A stretch of DNA of 64,000 nucleotides from Cryptomeria japonica (Eukaryota; Streptophyta; Pinopsida; Cupressales; Cupressaceae): positions 22,200,501 to 22,264,500 of the forward strand of contig NC_081413.1 in the NCBI RefSeq assembly GCF_030272615.1, in the 5' to 3' direction. The notes under the pieces are model-generated. The model did no database searches. It worked only from the letters and a program-made list of their open reading frames with translations, and was not told the origin of the DNA. The position numbers and the translations under genes were made by a program. Positions 33,043 to 43,365 of the stretch are shown piece by piece. Position 1 is the stretch's first letter. Each line of letters starts with the position of its first letter.

Positions 33043-34137
33043 TGGTGTTATGTGATGCTTTTGTTCTTATGTTTCATGTTTAGGGTTAGCATGTATGGAT
33101 GGCATTTTGATAAAATGTATAAGTGGATTAGATGAGATTTATCATAATGCATGTATGCAGTCATCTCTTAAATGCAATAAATTGGATCATGAAGGAATGT
33201 ATTCTATCATTGTTAATGAAAATAAGTAGGCATGAAAGAACTCATTAGTTATGATGGAATTATAGTACATCTTGGAACAAGGTGCATGGCATGTGTTTAA
33301 TGTAAATTTGAATGTAATGAATGGATAAAAATTATTGGATGAACTCGTCATATTACCTAAATTGTAATTCTAATGGATCAACTCATTCATCTTTTTACAT
33401 TTTAAATCTTAATAAATGAACTTCATCATAATAGCTATATTTGAACTAAAATGGGTGAACTCATTTAGTAATTTATATTCTAATCTTAATAAATGAACTT
33501 CATCATATTAGCCTTATTTTAACTATAATGGGTGAACTCATTAAGTTATCTATATTTTAACCCTAATGGATGAACTTCATTGGTTATTTACAACTTAACC
33601 TTAACAAATGAACTTCATCATATTAGCTATATTTTAACTATAATGGATGAACTCATTTGGTTATTTACATTTCAACCTTACAAAATGAACTTCATCTAGT
33701 TAACTATATTTTAATTAAATTGGATGAACTCATCTAGATACCTATATTTTAACCTTAAAGGATGAATTCATATGTTATCTATGTTTTAACTTCAGTGGGT
33801 AGATATCCTCATGATAGACTCATCTTCAACCTTAATGGATGAACACATCCTAGTATCTATTATTTTAATTTACAGAACAAATTATGTCCCTGTTTTAAGT
33901 AATAACATGTAATTAAGATAACCTACTTAATTGGATCAAATTTCGCGAGTAGAGTTAGGTGTTAAGTTACGTAATCACATTGGGAAACTCCTTAGGTTTG
34001 TTTAGTCTTCCGCTGTGTTATCGAAGCGTTAGATAACTCAATGTATCTTAATGTTGTGTCTTATTTAAAAAATATATTTGCACTACATTTGTGTGTTTTA
34101 GCTCTATCCCTTTGGGGTTTCCTAGCAGGGCATTACA
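33043..34137 (-). repeat. 5' LTR of the inserted element
   Basis: TG...CA boundaries, PBS adjacent. Contains the minisatellite at 33340-33850. Confidence 0.65.
33340..33850. repeat. About 41-bp minisatellite in the LTR
   Basis: About twelve degenerate units of the form AATGGATGAACTCATTNNGTT, then ATCTATATTTTAACCTTA, alternating with AAATGAACTTCATCATATT versions. Confidence 0.8.
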
Positions 34138-35561
34138 ACCTCAACTACTCCCACTCACTTCTCCTGGGCTCCAACCACTCCTGCTAGGATCTTAGCACAC
34201 CAACTCTCCTTATGGTTTCCCAATGCATTAATAAAGTGTCTTCATTTTTTTTTTAATTTTAAGAATCACCAATTCCATCGCCATGGTTTCTCAAGTCTTC
34301 TAGGTCTCTGTCGGCCCCTAAATAGGCCTAATTGCGTTAGCCCTCCTTAAGCGGTTTTTGGGGTTTAATTTGCAAAATTCCCAACCAAGCCTAGGAATAA
34401 ATCATGAATTTGGATACCCTTTTGGAAGTTGTAAACAATACTAGAAAATTGCATCTGGGATATTGGTATAGGTGTGGTTTCCAATTCTGCACTATTTTGT
34501 GGGGTTTTAGGCTTAACCGGTGGATTGACAAACTTGGTCTAGAAAATTTCACCTGTCAAAACTCTTTCTCTAAACACCTTGGAAACCTTCAAGGAAACTC
34601 TAAGGGATTTCCATAAATATTCCATTTGGGCCTGCATCAATCTCCAAGTGCTCACAAATCGCACTTTGCTTACTATCCTAACTCACCTACTCCCAACACT
34701 GAGCCTAGGTCTTCATTGTTTCTCCTCCTCCTAAACCTGTAACATCACACACCCTATTCCAAAACTATATATAGACCCTAACCTAGCATTCTTAATTATT
34801 TGAACAAGGGCCATCAAATAATTCCTAGGCTAGAGCCATTCCTTGCTCTTAAACCCTACTTGCAAGCGTTTTGCTCCTAGTTGCAAAGAATGACAAAAAT
34901 ATTCATAACTTGGAACAATCAAACCTGAAAATCAACCTTATTAAAAAAAAATACAATGAACATACAATGATGGAAATAATTTTACACAATCTAGTCCATA
35001 TTGGACCGTACAAGCAATGAAAAACAAGACAAAACTATCAAAACCCGGTGGAAATAAGATTGTTTCACAAACCAAAAACTTTTTCTTGCATTTCCAATCC
35101 TCCAACCCATATAATGAAGTTAAATTTGGCTTATATCCTTTATTTTATTTGGTTCAACCAATTACCTAATGCCCATAACCAAAAAATACAACTTTTGAAA
35201 GAAATTGCAAAATGTTGCTCAACAACTTTTGTCAACTTTTTCTCCAGGATGCAATTTTGCATTCTATTGCATTCTAAGACTCTTGAAGGTCCTCAAAAAC
35301 CTTACAAGACCTAAACACAACTCAATTGACTCCTAATCCATGAATACATTCATCTAGAGTATTTGCATGTGATCTACCTAAGCAACTCACTTCTCAGGCT
35401 AGTAGCATCCTAAGCACAATTGACTCAAACCAAAATTTGGACAGCTCAACCATGGCTCTATTGAGTCCTCAATTGTTGGTCCATTATTAAATCACACATT
35501 AAAACACAAACTAAAAGAAAAACAAAACTTACATTCTTGGAGTGCTAGGTGCCTTGCACCA
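34138..35561 (-). repeat. Gypsy 3' LTR, proximal part (right of insertion)
   Basis: From CTCAACTACTCCCACTCAC onward it matches the right LTR from about 40452 to 41219, then continues to the PPT side, ending CTTGCACCA at 35561. Preceding minus-strand PPT-like CCAAGGGAGTA lies at 35562-35572. Confidence 0.8.
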
Positions 35562-35582
35562 TACTCCCTTGGGTCAGAGAAC

Positions 35583-36800
35583 TCAAGTCCCTTGAGTTAT
35601 AAGGTCTGAAATCTCCACTCCATGTTGAAGTATATCTGCCTCTAACATCCACATGGCATATAAATCTGGTAATCCTTTCCACTTAACAAGATAGTTCTTG
35701 TAAACTCCCTTCTTTGTATTTTTTACTATCTTGGTATCCAAGATACTCTCTAACTCAACTGGTTGACTAGGTGGCAAATCCTTTACCCAATCTTCATGAA
35801 CCGGTGATGGCATGTATTTCTAATTTATTGGTGACTCTCCTTTGTATGGATAGAGATCACATACATTAAAGATAGGAGATATTCCCAAGGTAGGTGGAAG
35901 TTCAACCTCATAGGCATTCTGCCCATACTTGTGTACCAGCTTGAGAGGTCTAATTTTCTTCATCACGAGCTTGATAGGCTACCCTTTTGGAAGTCTATCC
36001 TTCTCGAGGTATGACAACACTAAGTCTCCTACCTAAAATTGTAGGTTCCTCCTTGTTTTATCAGCTTGAACCTTGTACTGCTCAAATTTTTGTTGTAAGG
36101 ATTGCCTTACCTTATGATGCACCCCTTTAATGCCTTCTACAAAGTTCTCCCCTTGTTCGCTCTTGGGTGGCATTGAAATGAGATCTCTTAGCTCTAATAT
36201 GCCCCTAGGATGGAATCCATACACTATCTCAAAAGGAATTTTACCAGTGCTATGGTTCATTGAGTCATTATATGCATATTCTGCCTATCCAAGTACTAGA
36301 TCCCAAGTATGCCCATGTTGTTTGGTAAGACATCTTAGCAAATTACCCAATGACCAATTAACTACCTCTATTTGACCATCTGATTGAGGATGATAGGTAG
36401 ATGAAAAAGATAATTTGGTTCCCAACTTCCTCCATAGTGTCCTCCAAAAGTGGCTCAAAAACTTTACATCTCTATCACTCACAATGCTAATTGGAAGACG
36501 ATGAATTCTAACTATCTCTTTGAAGAAAAGGCCTACAATATAAGTTGCATCATTGGTTCTCTTGCAAGGTATGAAATGTGCAATTTTTCTGAACCTATCT
36601 ACTACTACATACACATTATCAAATCCTCTAGGTGTCCTAGGCAAGCCTAACACAAAATCCATGCTCAAACATTCCCAAGGTCTCTGAGGTATGACCAAGG
36701 GTTGATATAGACCTGCATTGCTTGAGGTTTCTTTTGATCTTTGGAAAATGGTGCATTGCTCTACAAAACTTCTCACTTCTGAATGCAACTTGGGCCAATA
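35583..36800 (-). pseudogene. Gypsy integrase and C-terminal chromodomain
   Basis: 36285-36788 holds the integrase core: SMDFVLGLPRTPRGFDNVYVV, the IVSDRDVKF block and SSTYHPQSDGQIEVVNWSLG. The three catalytic acidic positions (D, D, E) are retained. 36033-36260 continues with NHSTGKIPFEIVYGFHPRG. The GPY/F-like region is broken. 35583-35813 is a chromodomain (VELESILDTKIVKNTKKG, then YLVKWKGLP and AMWMLEADIL). The chromodomain defines the chromovirus clade and steers integration to certain chromatin. Stops separate the blocks. Confidence 0.9.
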
Positions 36801-36815
36801 ATAAAACCTACCAAC

Positions 36816-38887
36816 CTACTCCAAAGTCTTATCAATGCCAAAATGACTTCCTAGACCTCCTTGATGCTTCTTTTGAATAATATTTTGTCTCATAGAACAT
36901 TGAGGTATGCAAAGAAGATGACCTTTGAACACCAAACCCTCTTGTACCATGTATTTTGAATAAGAGACATGTGAGGTATTAGAAAAATCAGTACAAACAT
37001 TATATATCTCAGCAACATCCTTATCATCCTTGTAGAGGTCTTTTAACTCACTCAAACCCACACTTTGCAATTGAATCTCCTACATGGTCATGATTCTCCT
37101 ACTTAGAACATCAAAAACTTTGTTCATTATCCCTATCTTTTTTTTAATGGTGAATGTATAAGATTATAGGTACTCAACCCACTTTAGGTGTCTTTGGTTC
37201 AACTTCTCTTTCCCATTGAGAAAACTAAGAGCATGGTTGTCAGTGAAGACTATAAATTATTTGGGTAGAAAGTAGTGATGCCATTTTTTCAATTCTTGGA
37301 CCACTACATACAACTCCAAGTCATATGTGGAGTACCTTTTCTTAGCTTCATTTAACTTTTTTGAGAAGAAAGCTATAGGATGTCCCTCTTGGCGTAAAAC
37401 TGCCTCTATTACCCTTTGGCTTGCATCACATTCTATTGTAAACAACTGATTGAAATCAAGAAATCTAAGGGTTGGAAGCTCTACTATCTTGGTTTCCAAC
37501 ATCTCAAACCCCTTATTGGCTTCCTATGTCCACTTAAAGTGACATTTAATCCCTTCATTAATAGTATTGAGAATAGGAGCACAAACATGGCTAAAGTTTC
37601 TCACAAACTTCTTATAAAAAGATGTCATTCCTTTAAAGATTTTAACTTCACTTATACCCCTAGGGATAGGCCAATTAAGTATTGTTTCTACCTTACTTGG
37701 ATCCATTTTTAAACATCCATGAGAAATAACAAAACCAGGGTATACTAGCTCTGTTTTCAAAAACTCACATTTTTCAAGGTTAATCTTGAGTTGAGCCTCC
37801 TTCAACTTATTCAAAACCATATCCAAATGCTTGAGGCATTCCTCCTTGAACCTGTTGTAGATAAGAATTTCATCAAGGTATACAATTACAAATCTACCAA
37901 TAAACTCAACTAAGACTTCATTCATGAGCCTTTGGAAGGTACTAGGTGCATTGGTGAGGCCAAATGGCATTACCAACCACTCATATAGACCTGGATTGGT
38001 TCTAAAGGCTATCTTCCATTCATTTCCAGGTCTGATTCTAATCTAATGGTAACTAGACTTTAAGTCCACCTTGGTGAAGTAGCTTCCACCTCCTAGATTG
38101 TCTAATAGGTCCTCAATCCTTGGCATAGGAAACTGGTACCTTATGGTAATCTTGTTGATTGCTCTTGAGTACGTGCAATTCTCCATTTTCCTCCCTTATT
38201 AGGCACTAACATAGTAGGAGCAACACATGGACTCAAACTCTTCTTGATAAACCCTTTGTCTAATAGTTATTGCACTTGTTTGTCGATCTCTTCATTTTGA
38301 ATAGGTGTCATTTTGAAGGCAGCTTTGTTCAGTAGATTGGCCCCTGGTATTAAGTCTATTTGATGATTTACATCTCTCAATGGAGGCAAGGAATTAGGTA
38401 AGTCATCCCCTATCACTTGTGTATAATGTTTGAGTAGGTTTTGCACCTCTTGAGGAACTTCACTCATTGGATCTAACTTAGCTTCTTCATTAAGTTTCAA
38501 CACTATAGCATGTCCTTGATGTGCTTCTTGTTTCAAAACTTTCAGAAACTATTTTCCACTCATCAGCATCACACTTGAGCCTATTTGTTTTTCTTCCTTT
38601 GGTTCAGGTAGTGGATCCATTTGATACTTTTTCCCATTCTTGGTGATAAGATAGTTTTTCTTCTCCCCATCATGGGTAGCTTTCACATCATACTGCTATG
38701 AACAACCTAACAAAAAATGACAAGCATCCATAGGCAATATGTCACATAATAATCTATCCTTGTAATCACCAATTTCAAAATCCACCCAGGCTTGTTCATC
38801 AACCAATATATGTTGACCCTGGTTGAGCCATGACACCTTGTAGGGTGTGAGGCGAGGTAATCTTTTTAGTTTAAGTGTTTCCACCAT
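36816..38887 (-). pseudogene. Gypsy protease end, RT and RNase H
   Basis: 38696-38887 is the protease C-terminal part (WVDFEIGDYKDRLLCDILPM, then DACHFLLG). 38267-38536 is the RT N-terminus (HQIDLIPGANLLNKAAFKM). 37524-37976 is the RT palm (MVMPFGLTNAPSTFQRLMNE, then FVIVYLDEILIY). The catalytic pair normally reads YLDD; here the second Asp is Glu (codons at 37869-37880). 37257-37502 is RNase H (FTIECDASQRVIEAVLRQEG, then AFFSKKLNEAKKRYSTYD). 36816-37070 leads into the integrase HHCC zinc region (HQGGLGSHFGIDKTLE), whose last Cys is altered. Stops and shifts throughout. Confidence 0.9.
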
Positions 38888-38893
38888 TTCAAC

Positions 38894-39133
38894 TCAGACA
38901 ATATTCTTAGTGGAACCTAAATCTACAATCACTTTACAAATATTTCCATGTGACCTACAAGTGGTCCTAAACAAGCTTTTCCTTTGTGGTGGATCTTGAG
39001 CTTGGGGTATCTTGAGCATTGTTCTCCTCATCATCAAATTTTCTCCCTCTATAACTGGGCCTGCTTTTCTGATTAAAGAAGTTACACTATGAGTGTCCTC
39101 CTCTTGTAACAATTGAGTTCTTCTTTCCCCCAT
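38894..39133 (-). pseudogene. Gypsy aspartic protease, active-site part
   Basis: The end of the frame reads ICKVIVDLGSTKNIV, the gypsy retropepsin active site, usually D-S/G-G-S/A-T. The middle residue is Leu. The preceding LFRTTCRSHGNICKV is the usual lead-in. The next block continues in the RT feature (38887 onward). Confidence 0.8.
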
Positions 39134-39166
39134 TTATGAACTCGTGGAGCTTGAGGATTTTCCCAG

Positions 39167-40211
39167 GCACTTACTCATGGTATGCCCAACTTGATTGCAA
39201 TGATAACACCTACCAGTGAAAAATATATTTCCTCTACCTGACTTTCCAAACATGCCCCTAAAATTGTTCCTTCCTCTATAGGATCCTCTAAATGCTGCTC
39301 TCTGAGAGTCTTCACTACCTTCTTGGCCTTGCTACTCTTCACTTCTTGATGATTGCTGCCCTCTACCAAAGTTCCCTCTACCTCTGAAATCCTTTCCTCC
39401 CCTATGTTTCTAATTTTTCTCACTCCTCATTTTGATATTCTCTTCTGCCCTTAGGGCCAACTGAAAACACTTATGGACAGTGTCTGCTATGAGGATACAT
39501 ATTTCATCTTGTATATTCTGTACAGGGCCATTCATATACCTGACAAACTTCTCCACCTCATTCTCATGCTTCCTATCCCTCAAAATGAGCTTATGGAACT
39601 CTTCAGTGTATGCATTGACATCTAACTCCCTTTGTTTCATATTTTGCAGTGTCTTATGAATTTGAACTTCATAATCTCCTGGAAGGAATTGTGCCTTAAT
39701 TCGGATCTTCATACGCTCCCATGAAGTTATCTTCTTTTTTCCCTCTTGTACCCTTTCTTCTTGCATCATATTCCACCAAACCAATGTTGATCCTCTCATT
39801 TTTGATTTGGCCACATTAACTCTTTTCTCTTCTGCTACCTATTTGTAGTCAAAATGATTATTGAGAGCTTCTATCCAATATAGCAACTCTTCTCCATTGA
39901 GGTTTCCTCCATATGTGGGTAATTCCATCTAGATTGCCCTTAAAAATGGATTTGACTGCATCTATGAATAACTTTTGGTCTTGAGGCATAGCTACTGCTG
40001 CTAGTTCCTCTCCATCTTCCACTTCTTCATCAGTTTCATCACCCCATTCTATCTTAACCTTTCCCTTCTCCTTCTTTACCTCTCTAGTTCCTCTGGTTCC
40101 TTCTACATCCTTCAATCCTTCTATCATCTCTGCCACCATCTGTCGAATGGCTTCTAGAGTCATTGAATTTGGAGGCATTGAACTTGCTTCTGATTCTTCA
40201 CAATCTGACAT
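39167..40211 (-). pseudogene. Gypsy Gag with intact CCHC knuckle
   Basis: 39858-40211 is the acidic N-terminus (MSDCEESEASSMPPNSMTLE...). 39410-39814 is the Retrotrans_gag domain (GSTLVWWNMMQEERVQEGKK, then WERMKIRIKAQFLPGDYE and DVNAYTEEFHKLIL). A single zinc knuckle CYHCNQVGHTMSKC is coded at 39167-39208 in another frame, so a shift lies between. Start ATG 40209-40211 lies 23 bases from the PBS. The first and last cysteines and the His are all present. Confidence 0.9.
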
Positions 40212-40233
40212 ACACCAAATCTTTCAAAGAATG

Positions 40234-40245
40234 GCTCTGATACCA
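40234..40245 (-). promoter_or_regulatory. Primer binding site, initiator tRNA-Met type (gypsy)
   Basis: Minus strand TGGTATCAGAGC, three bases inside the LTR end at 40249. Confidence 0.9.
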
Positions 40246-40248
40246 CTC

Positions 40249-41219
40249 TGATGCAAAGAGTCTTGAAGCCTTGTTTGTTTCACCTTCTTGAGTGATTTGT
40301 CCTACTCAACCCTACAACTACTCAAGTCCTTCCTAGAGCACTTGATAAGGGTTATGATAATGAGACCTCTGAGTTTTGAACCTTCTTGATTTGCATCCTA
40401 GGTATAGCTAATGGTTTCTGGACAATCAACTCCTCCACCTGAGGTTGTCAGCTCAGCTACTCACACTCACCTCTCCTAGGTTCCAACCACTCCTGCTAAG
40501 ATCTCAACACACGAACTCTCCTTACAGTTTCCCAATGCATTAATAAGGTTTCTTCATTATGTTTTGAATTTTAAGACTCACCAATTCCATCACCATGGTT
40601 TCTCAAGCCTTCTAGGTCTCTACCAGCACCTAAATAGGCCTAATTGCATTAGCCCTCCTTAAGCGATTCTTGGGATTTAGTTTGAAAAAGTCCCAAACAA
40701 GCCTAGGAATAAATAATGGATTCAGATACCCTTTTTGAAGTTGTAGACAATATTGTAAAAGTGCATCTGGTTTATTCGTACAAGTGTGGTTTCCAATGCT
40801 GCACTATTTTGTGGGGTTTTAGGCTTAACCAGTGGATTGACAAACTTGGTCTAAAACCTTTCACCACTCAAAAATCCTTCTCTAAACACCTTGGGAACCT
40901 TCAAGGACACTCTAAGATATTTCCATACATATTCCACTTGGGCTTGCATCAATCTCCAAGTTCTCACAAATCACACTTTGCTTACTATCCTAACTCACCT
41001 ACTCCCAGTGGTGAGCCTAGGTCTTCATTGTTTCTCCTCCTCCTGGACTTGCAACATCACACACACTATTCCAAAACTATATATATAACATAACCTATCA
41101 TTCTTAATTATTTGAACAAGTGCCATCAAAGAATGCCTAGGCTAGAGCCATTTCTTGCTCTTAAACCCTACTTGTAATGGTTTTGCTCCTAGTTGCAAAG
41201 AATGATAGAAATATTCACT
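40249..41219 (-). repeat. Gypsy 5' LTR, truncated
   Basis: Matches the two left LTR pieces in order. The match ends near AGAAATATTCACT; the left copy continues for about 650 bp more. Confidence 0.85.
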
Positions 41220-41918
41220 GTAAGGAAAGCAAGTGTAGAAAATCACTTCCCTAATGTCAATTTGCAAGGGAAAATAGACTAGTGTTTACAAATTTTCAAT
41301 TTTTACAAAATATGGCACAAGCATGAGCATACATAATTAAACAACATAGAGATAGAACACACAGAGTTAACATGGGAAAACCCTTTTGGGAGAAAAAACC
41401 ACCACCAACAGAAAATAACTTTACTATCAGTATGTCAAATACAATAAATCTCAGTCTACAGACTTCCTTTCACTTTGTCAATCAATCATTCGAGATGTAA
41501 CATATGACACTTATCACACTACAATTACATATCGCTCAAAGACTATCATAACTAGTAACCCTACATTCGGTTCACATTTGGCTTCAAATACCAAAATGGT
41601 CGACTGTTATACCTAGGCGAGATGGTTGGGAAGTCAAACTATCTTTGTGCGTCTGCAATAATGGAAAACCAATTATCCCACATGCATCAGAGAATCGGGT
41701 CTATACACTGACAATCTCATACTTAGTCTCTAAGTGTTCACCTTTTTGGATCTCAGTTTGATCTAACATCCGCAGTCCATCTCCGGTCCATGGGCCATCG
41801 GTATACCTTTCACCTGGTAGAGGCAATCGCCCGATGATACTCGATTGCCAAAGGCGACTACATCGAGTCATCAGAAAAACACATGAAATGTAACCTCGAT
41901 CTTCGATAACCAATTGCG
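41220..41918. repeat. Unassigned LTR-like sequence
   Basis: Contains CATGGGAAAACCCTTTTGGG followed by AGAAAAAACCACC, a phrase typical of copia-type LTRs in plants. There is no partner copy, PBS or PPT. It truncates the gypsy LTR on its left and is itself cut by the copia LTR start at 41919. Confidence 0.4.
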
Positions 41919-43294
41919 TGTTGGATATTGTTGGCATATGATGAACCGGGATGATGATATGATGATAATGTATGTTGTAATTGATGTCAATAAGTGAAAG
42001 TGAACTGGTATGCAAATTGGAAGAAGACAATGAACTGGTATGAATATATTTAGTGAATCGGTGTCGAGGTTTCACTAAGTGTGACTGTCGATTGCTAGTC
42101 TTAGCTCTAGGGTTTCCGGTTTGGCAATCTAGATTGTGCGATGCAACCAAAGACATCCTATGATGAGTTAGCTAAGAGATGTGAATGAGATCGAGGTGCC
42201 ATGTCAGCCTTGTGCACGTGAAGGATTTTCTTGAGGATCTTACATGAGAAGATTGATTGCATTAAAAGTCTACCTCAGGAATGAACATTCTTCTTTGCGG
42301 TATGAGAAGAGAGTGTGATGGGTTACTAATTCCTATATGCGGTGAAGAATGAACGATGCAGATTGTCTTGTGATCTGTTTAAGATTGTATTGCTCTATGC
42401 AAAGTGTTTGGATGGTCAAGATTGGGCCACTTGTATTGTAAATCTAAATGCTTATGGTTTATGCTACCGACCTAATTGTTGTCTATAAGGTCAATTATGT
42501 TTTTTATTGTTTGTTGTTTAAAAATGTTGTGTGTATTTGAGTGATGAGATACTTGCCAGACCAGTAAGAGAAAAACTGCAGAATGTGATTGCAGAAGAGA
42601 GAAAATGAAAAGGATCTGCCTTGGCATGTAGTGTTGTTATCAGATCAAAGTTATACATGTTGTCTTCTAACCATTTCAATAGTTGGAAAATCCCTTTATT
42701 GTGTAGCTTGAATAGGCTTATTGTAAATCCTTTAACTGGGTGACTTAGGATCATTGAGTTCTTCAAATTCTCTAGCGAGGTAACCTTTAACAGGGTATAT
42801 AGCCATCCCTTAACCAGGTGTATATTGTAAAGTCTTTAACCAGACTAGGCTCCTAACAGAGCGAGCTTCAAAAGAGTTCAAAACAAGCTTGTGGGTATTC
42901 AGCCCCACCATGGTTTTTCCCATTTGGGTTTCCACGTGAAAAATCTGTGTCATGAGTTGTGCATTTTTCATGTGATGATTAAGTATTTTGTGTTTTAGTG
43001 ATTATGCATGCAGAGCTAATAGGTTATGGTATTACTGGTATACCACATGCATATGTTTATTGGTGAAGTTGTTATCAAGTATTGAATGTATTTGAAGTGA
43101 TCAGAATTATCAATTTATGTTGTCTGAAGTCTTACTGTATTTAACCGGTATTGCCATGGTTAATTTCATTGATGAAGACAACCAGTTGGTATTGTTTTAA
43201 CTTGATAAGTCATTGAGAAAGTTTTTTGTCTATACTAATTCACCCCCCCCTCTCAGTACCGATTAGGGTATTTGTTCTTCATCATTATTCATCA
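41919..43294 (+). repeat. 5' LTR of copia element 3
   Basis: 1.38 kb. Aligns throughout with 54519-57857 apart from the solo LTR insertion in the latter. Near its 3' end is TTCACCCCCCCCTCTCAGTACCG. The ORF on the opposite strand here is not a gene. Confidence 0.9.
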
Positions 43295-43296
43295 AT

Positions 43297-43308
43297 TTGT
43301 ATTAAAGC
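43297..43308 (+). promoter_or_regulatory. Decayed primer binding site (copia element 3)
   Basis: TTGTATTAAAGC matches TGGTATCAGAGC at 9 of 12 positions and sits two bases after the LTR end. The differences are transitions or G-to-T changes expected from decay. Confidence 0.65.
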
Positions 43309-43365
43309 AACTCCAAGTCCTCGGTGATATAAGCTTAACCACTTGAGGTAAAAGATCCTATTGTA

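Larger units (their letters stand above)
29751..34137 (-). mobile_element. LTR-element insertion inside the gypsy LTR, non-coding, left edge uncertain
   Basis: The right end carries an LTR (about 33043-34137) ending GGGCATTACA, that is TGTAATGCCC on the minus strand. Next to it, at 33028-33039, is a TRNA-Met-type PBS (TGGTATCAGAGT on the minus strand). The rest (29751-33027) has no pol or gag coding that I can see, only repeats and a GC-rich island. No left LTR copy or 5-bp duplication is evident, so this may be a large non-autonomous (LARD-like) element with a lost end, or more than one insertion. Confidence 0.55.
29549..41219 (-). mobile_element. Ty3/gypsy chromovirus (minus strand), LTRs interrupted and truncated
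   Basis: The right LTR begins TGATGCAAAGAG at 40249, next to an initiator tRNA-Met PBS (40234-40245). The same LTR start is at 29549 on the left. The left LTR is in two parts, 29549-29750 and about 34138-35561, separated by a 4.4-kb insertion. The internal region 35562-40248 encodes Gag, protease, RT, RNase H, integrase and a chromodomain in gypsy order. The right LTR stops at 41219, where unrelated sequence begins. Confidence 0.85.

Noticed and set aside
41701-42156. 151-codon minus-strand ORF
   Set aside because: Lies across the copia LTR start and is not conserved in the matching 3' LTR.
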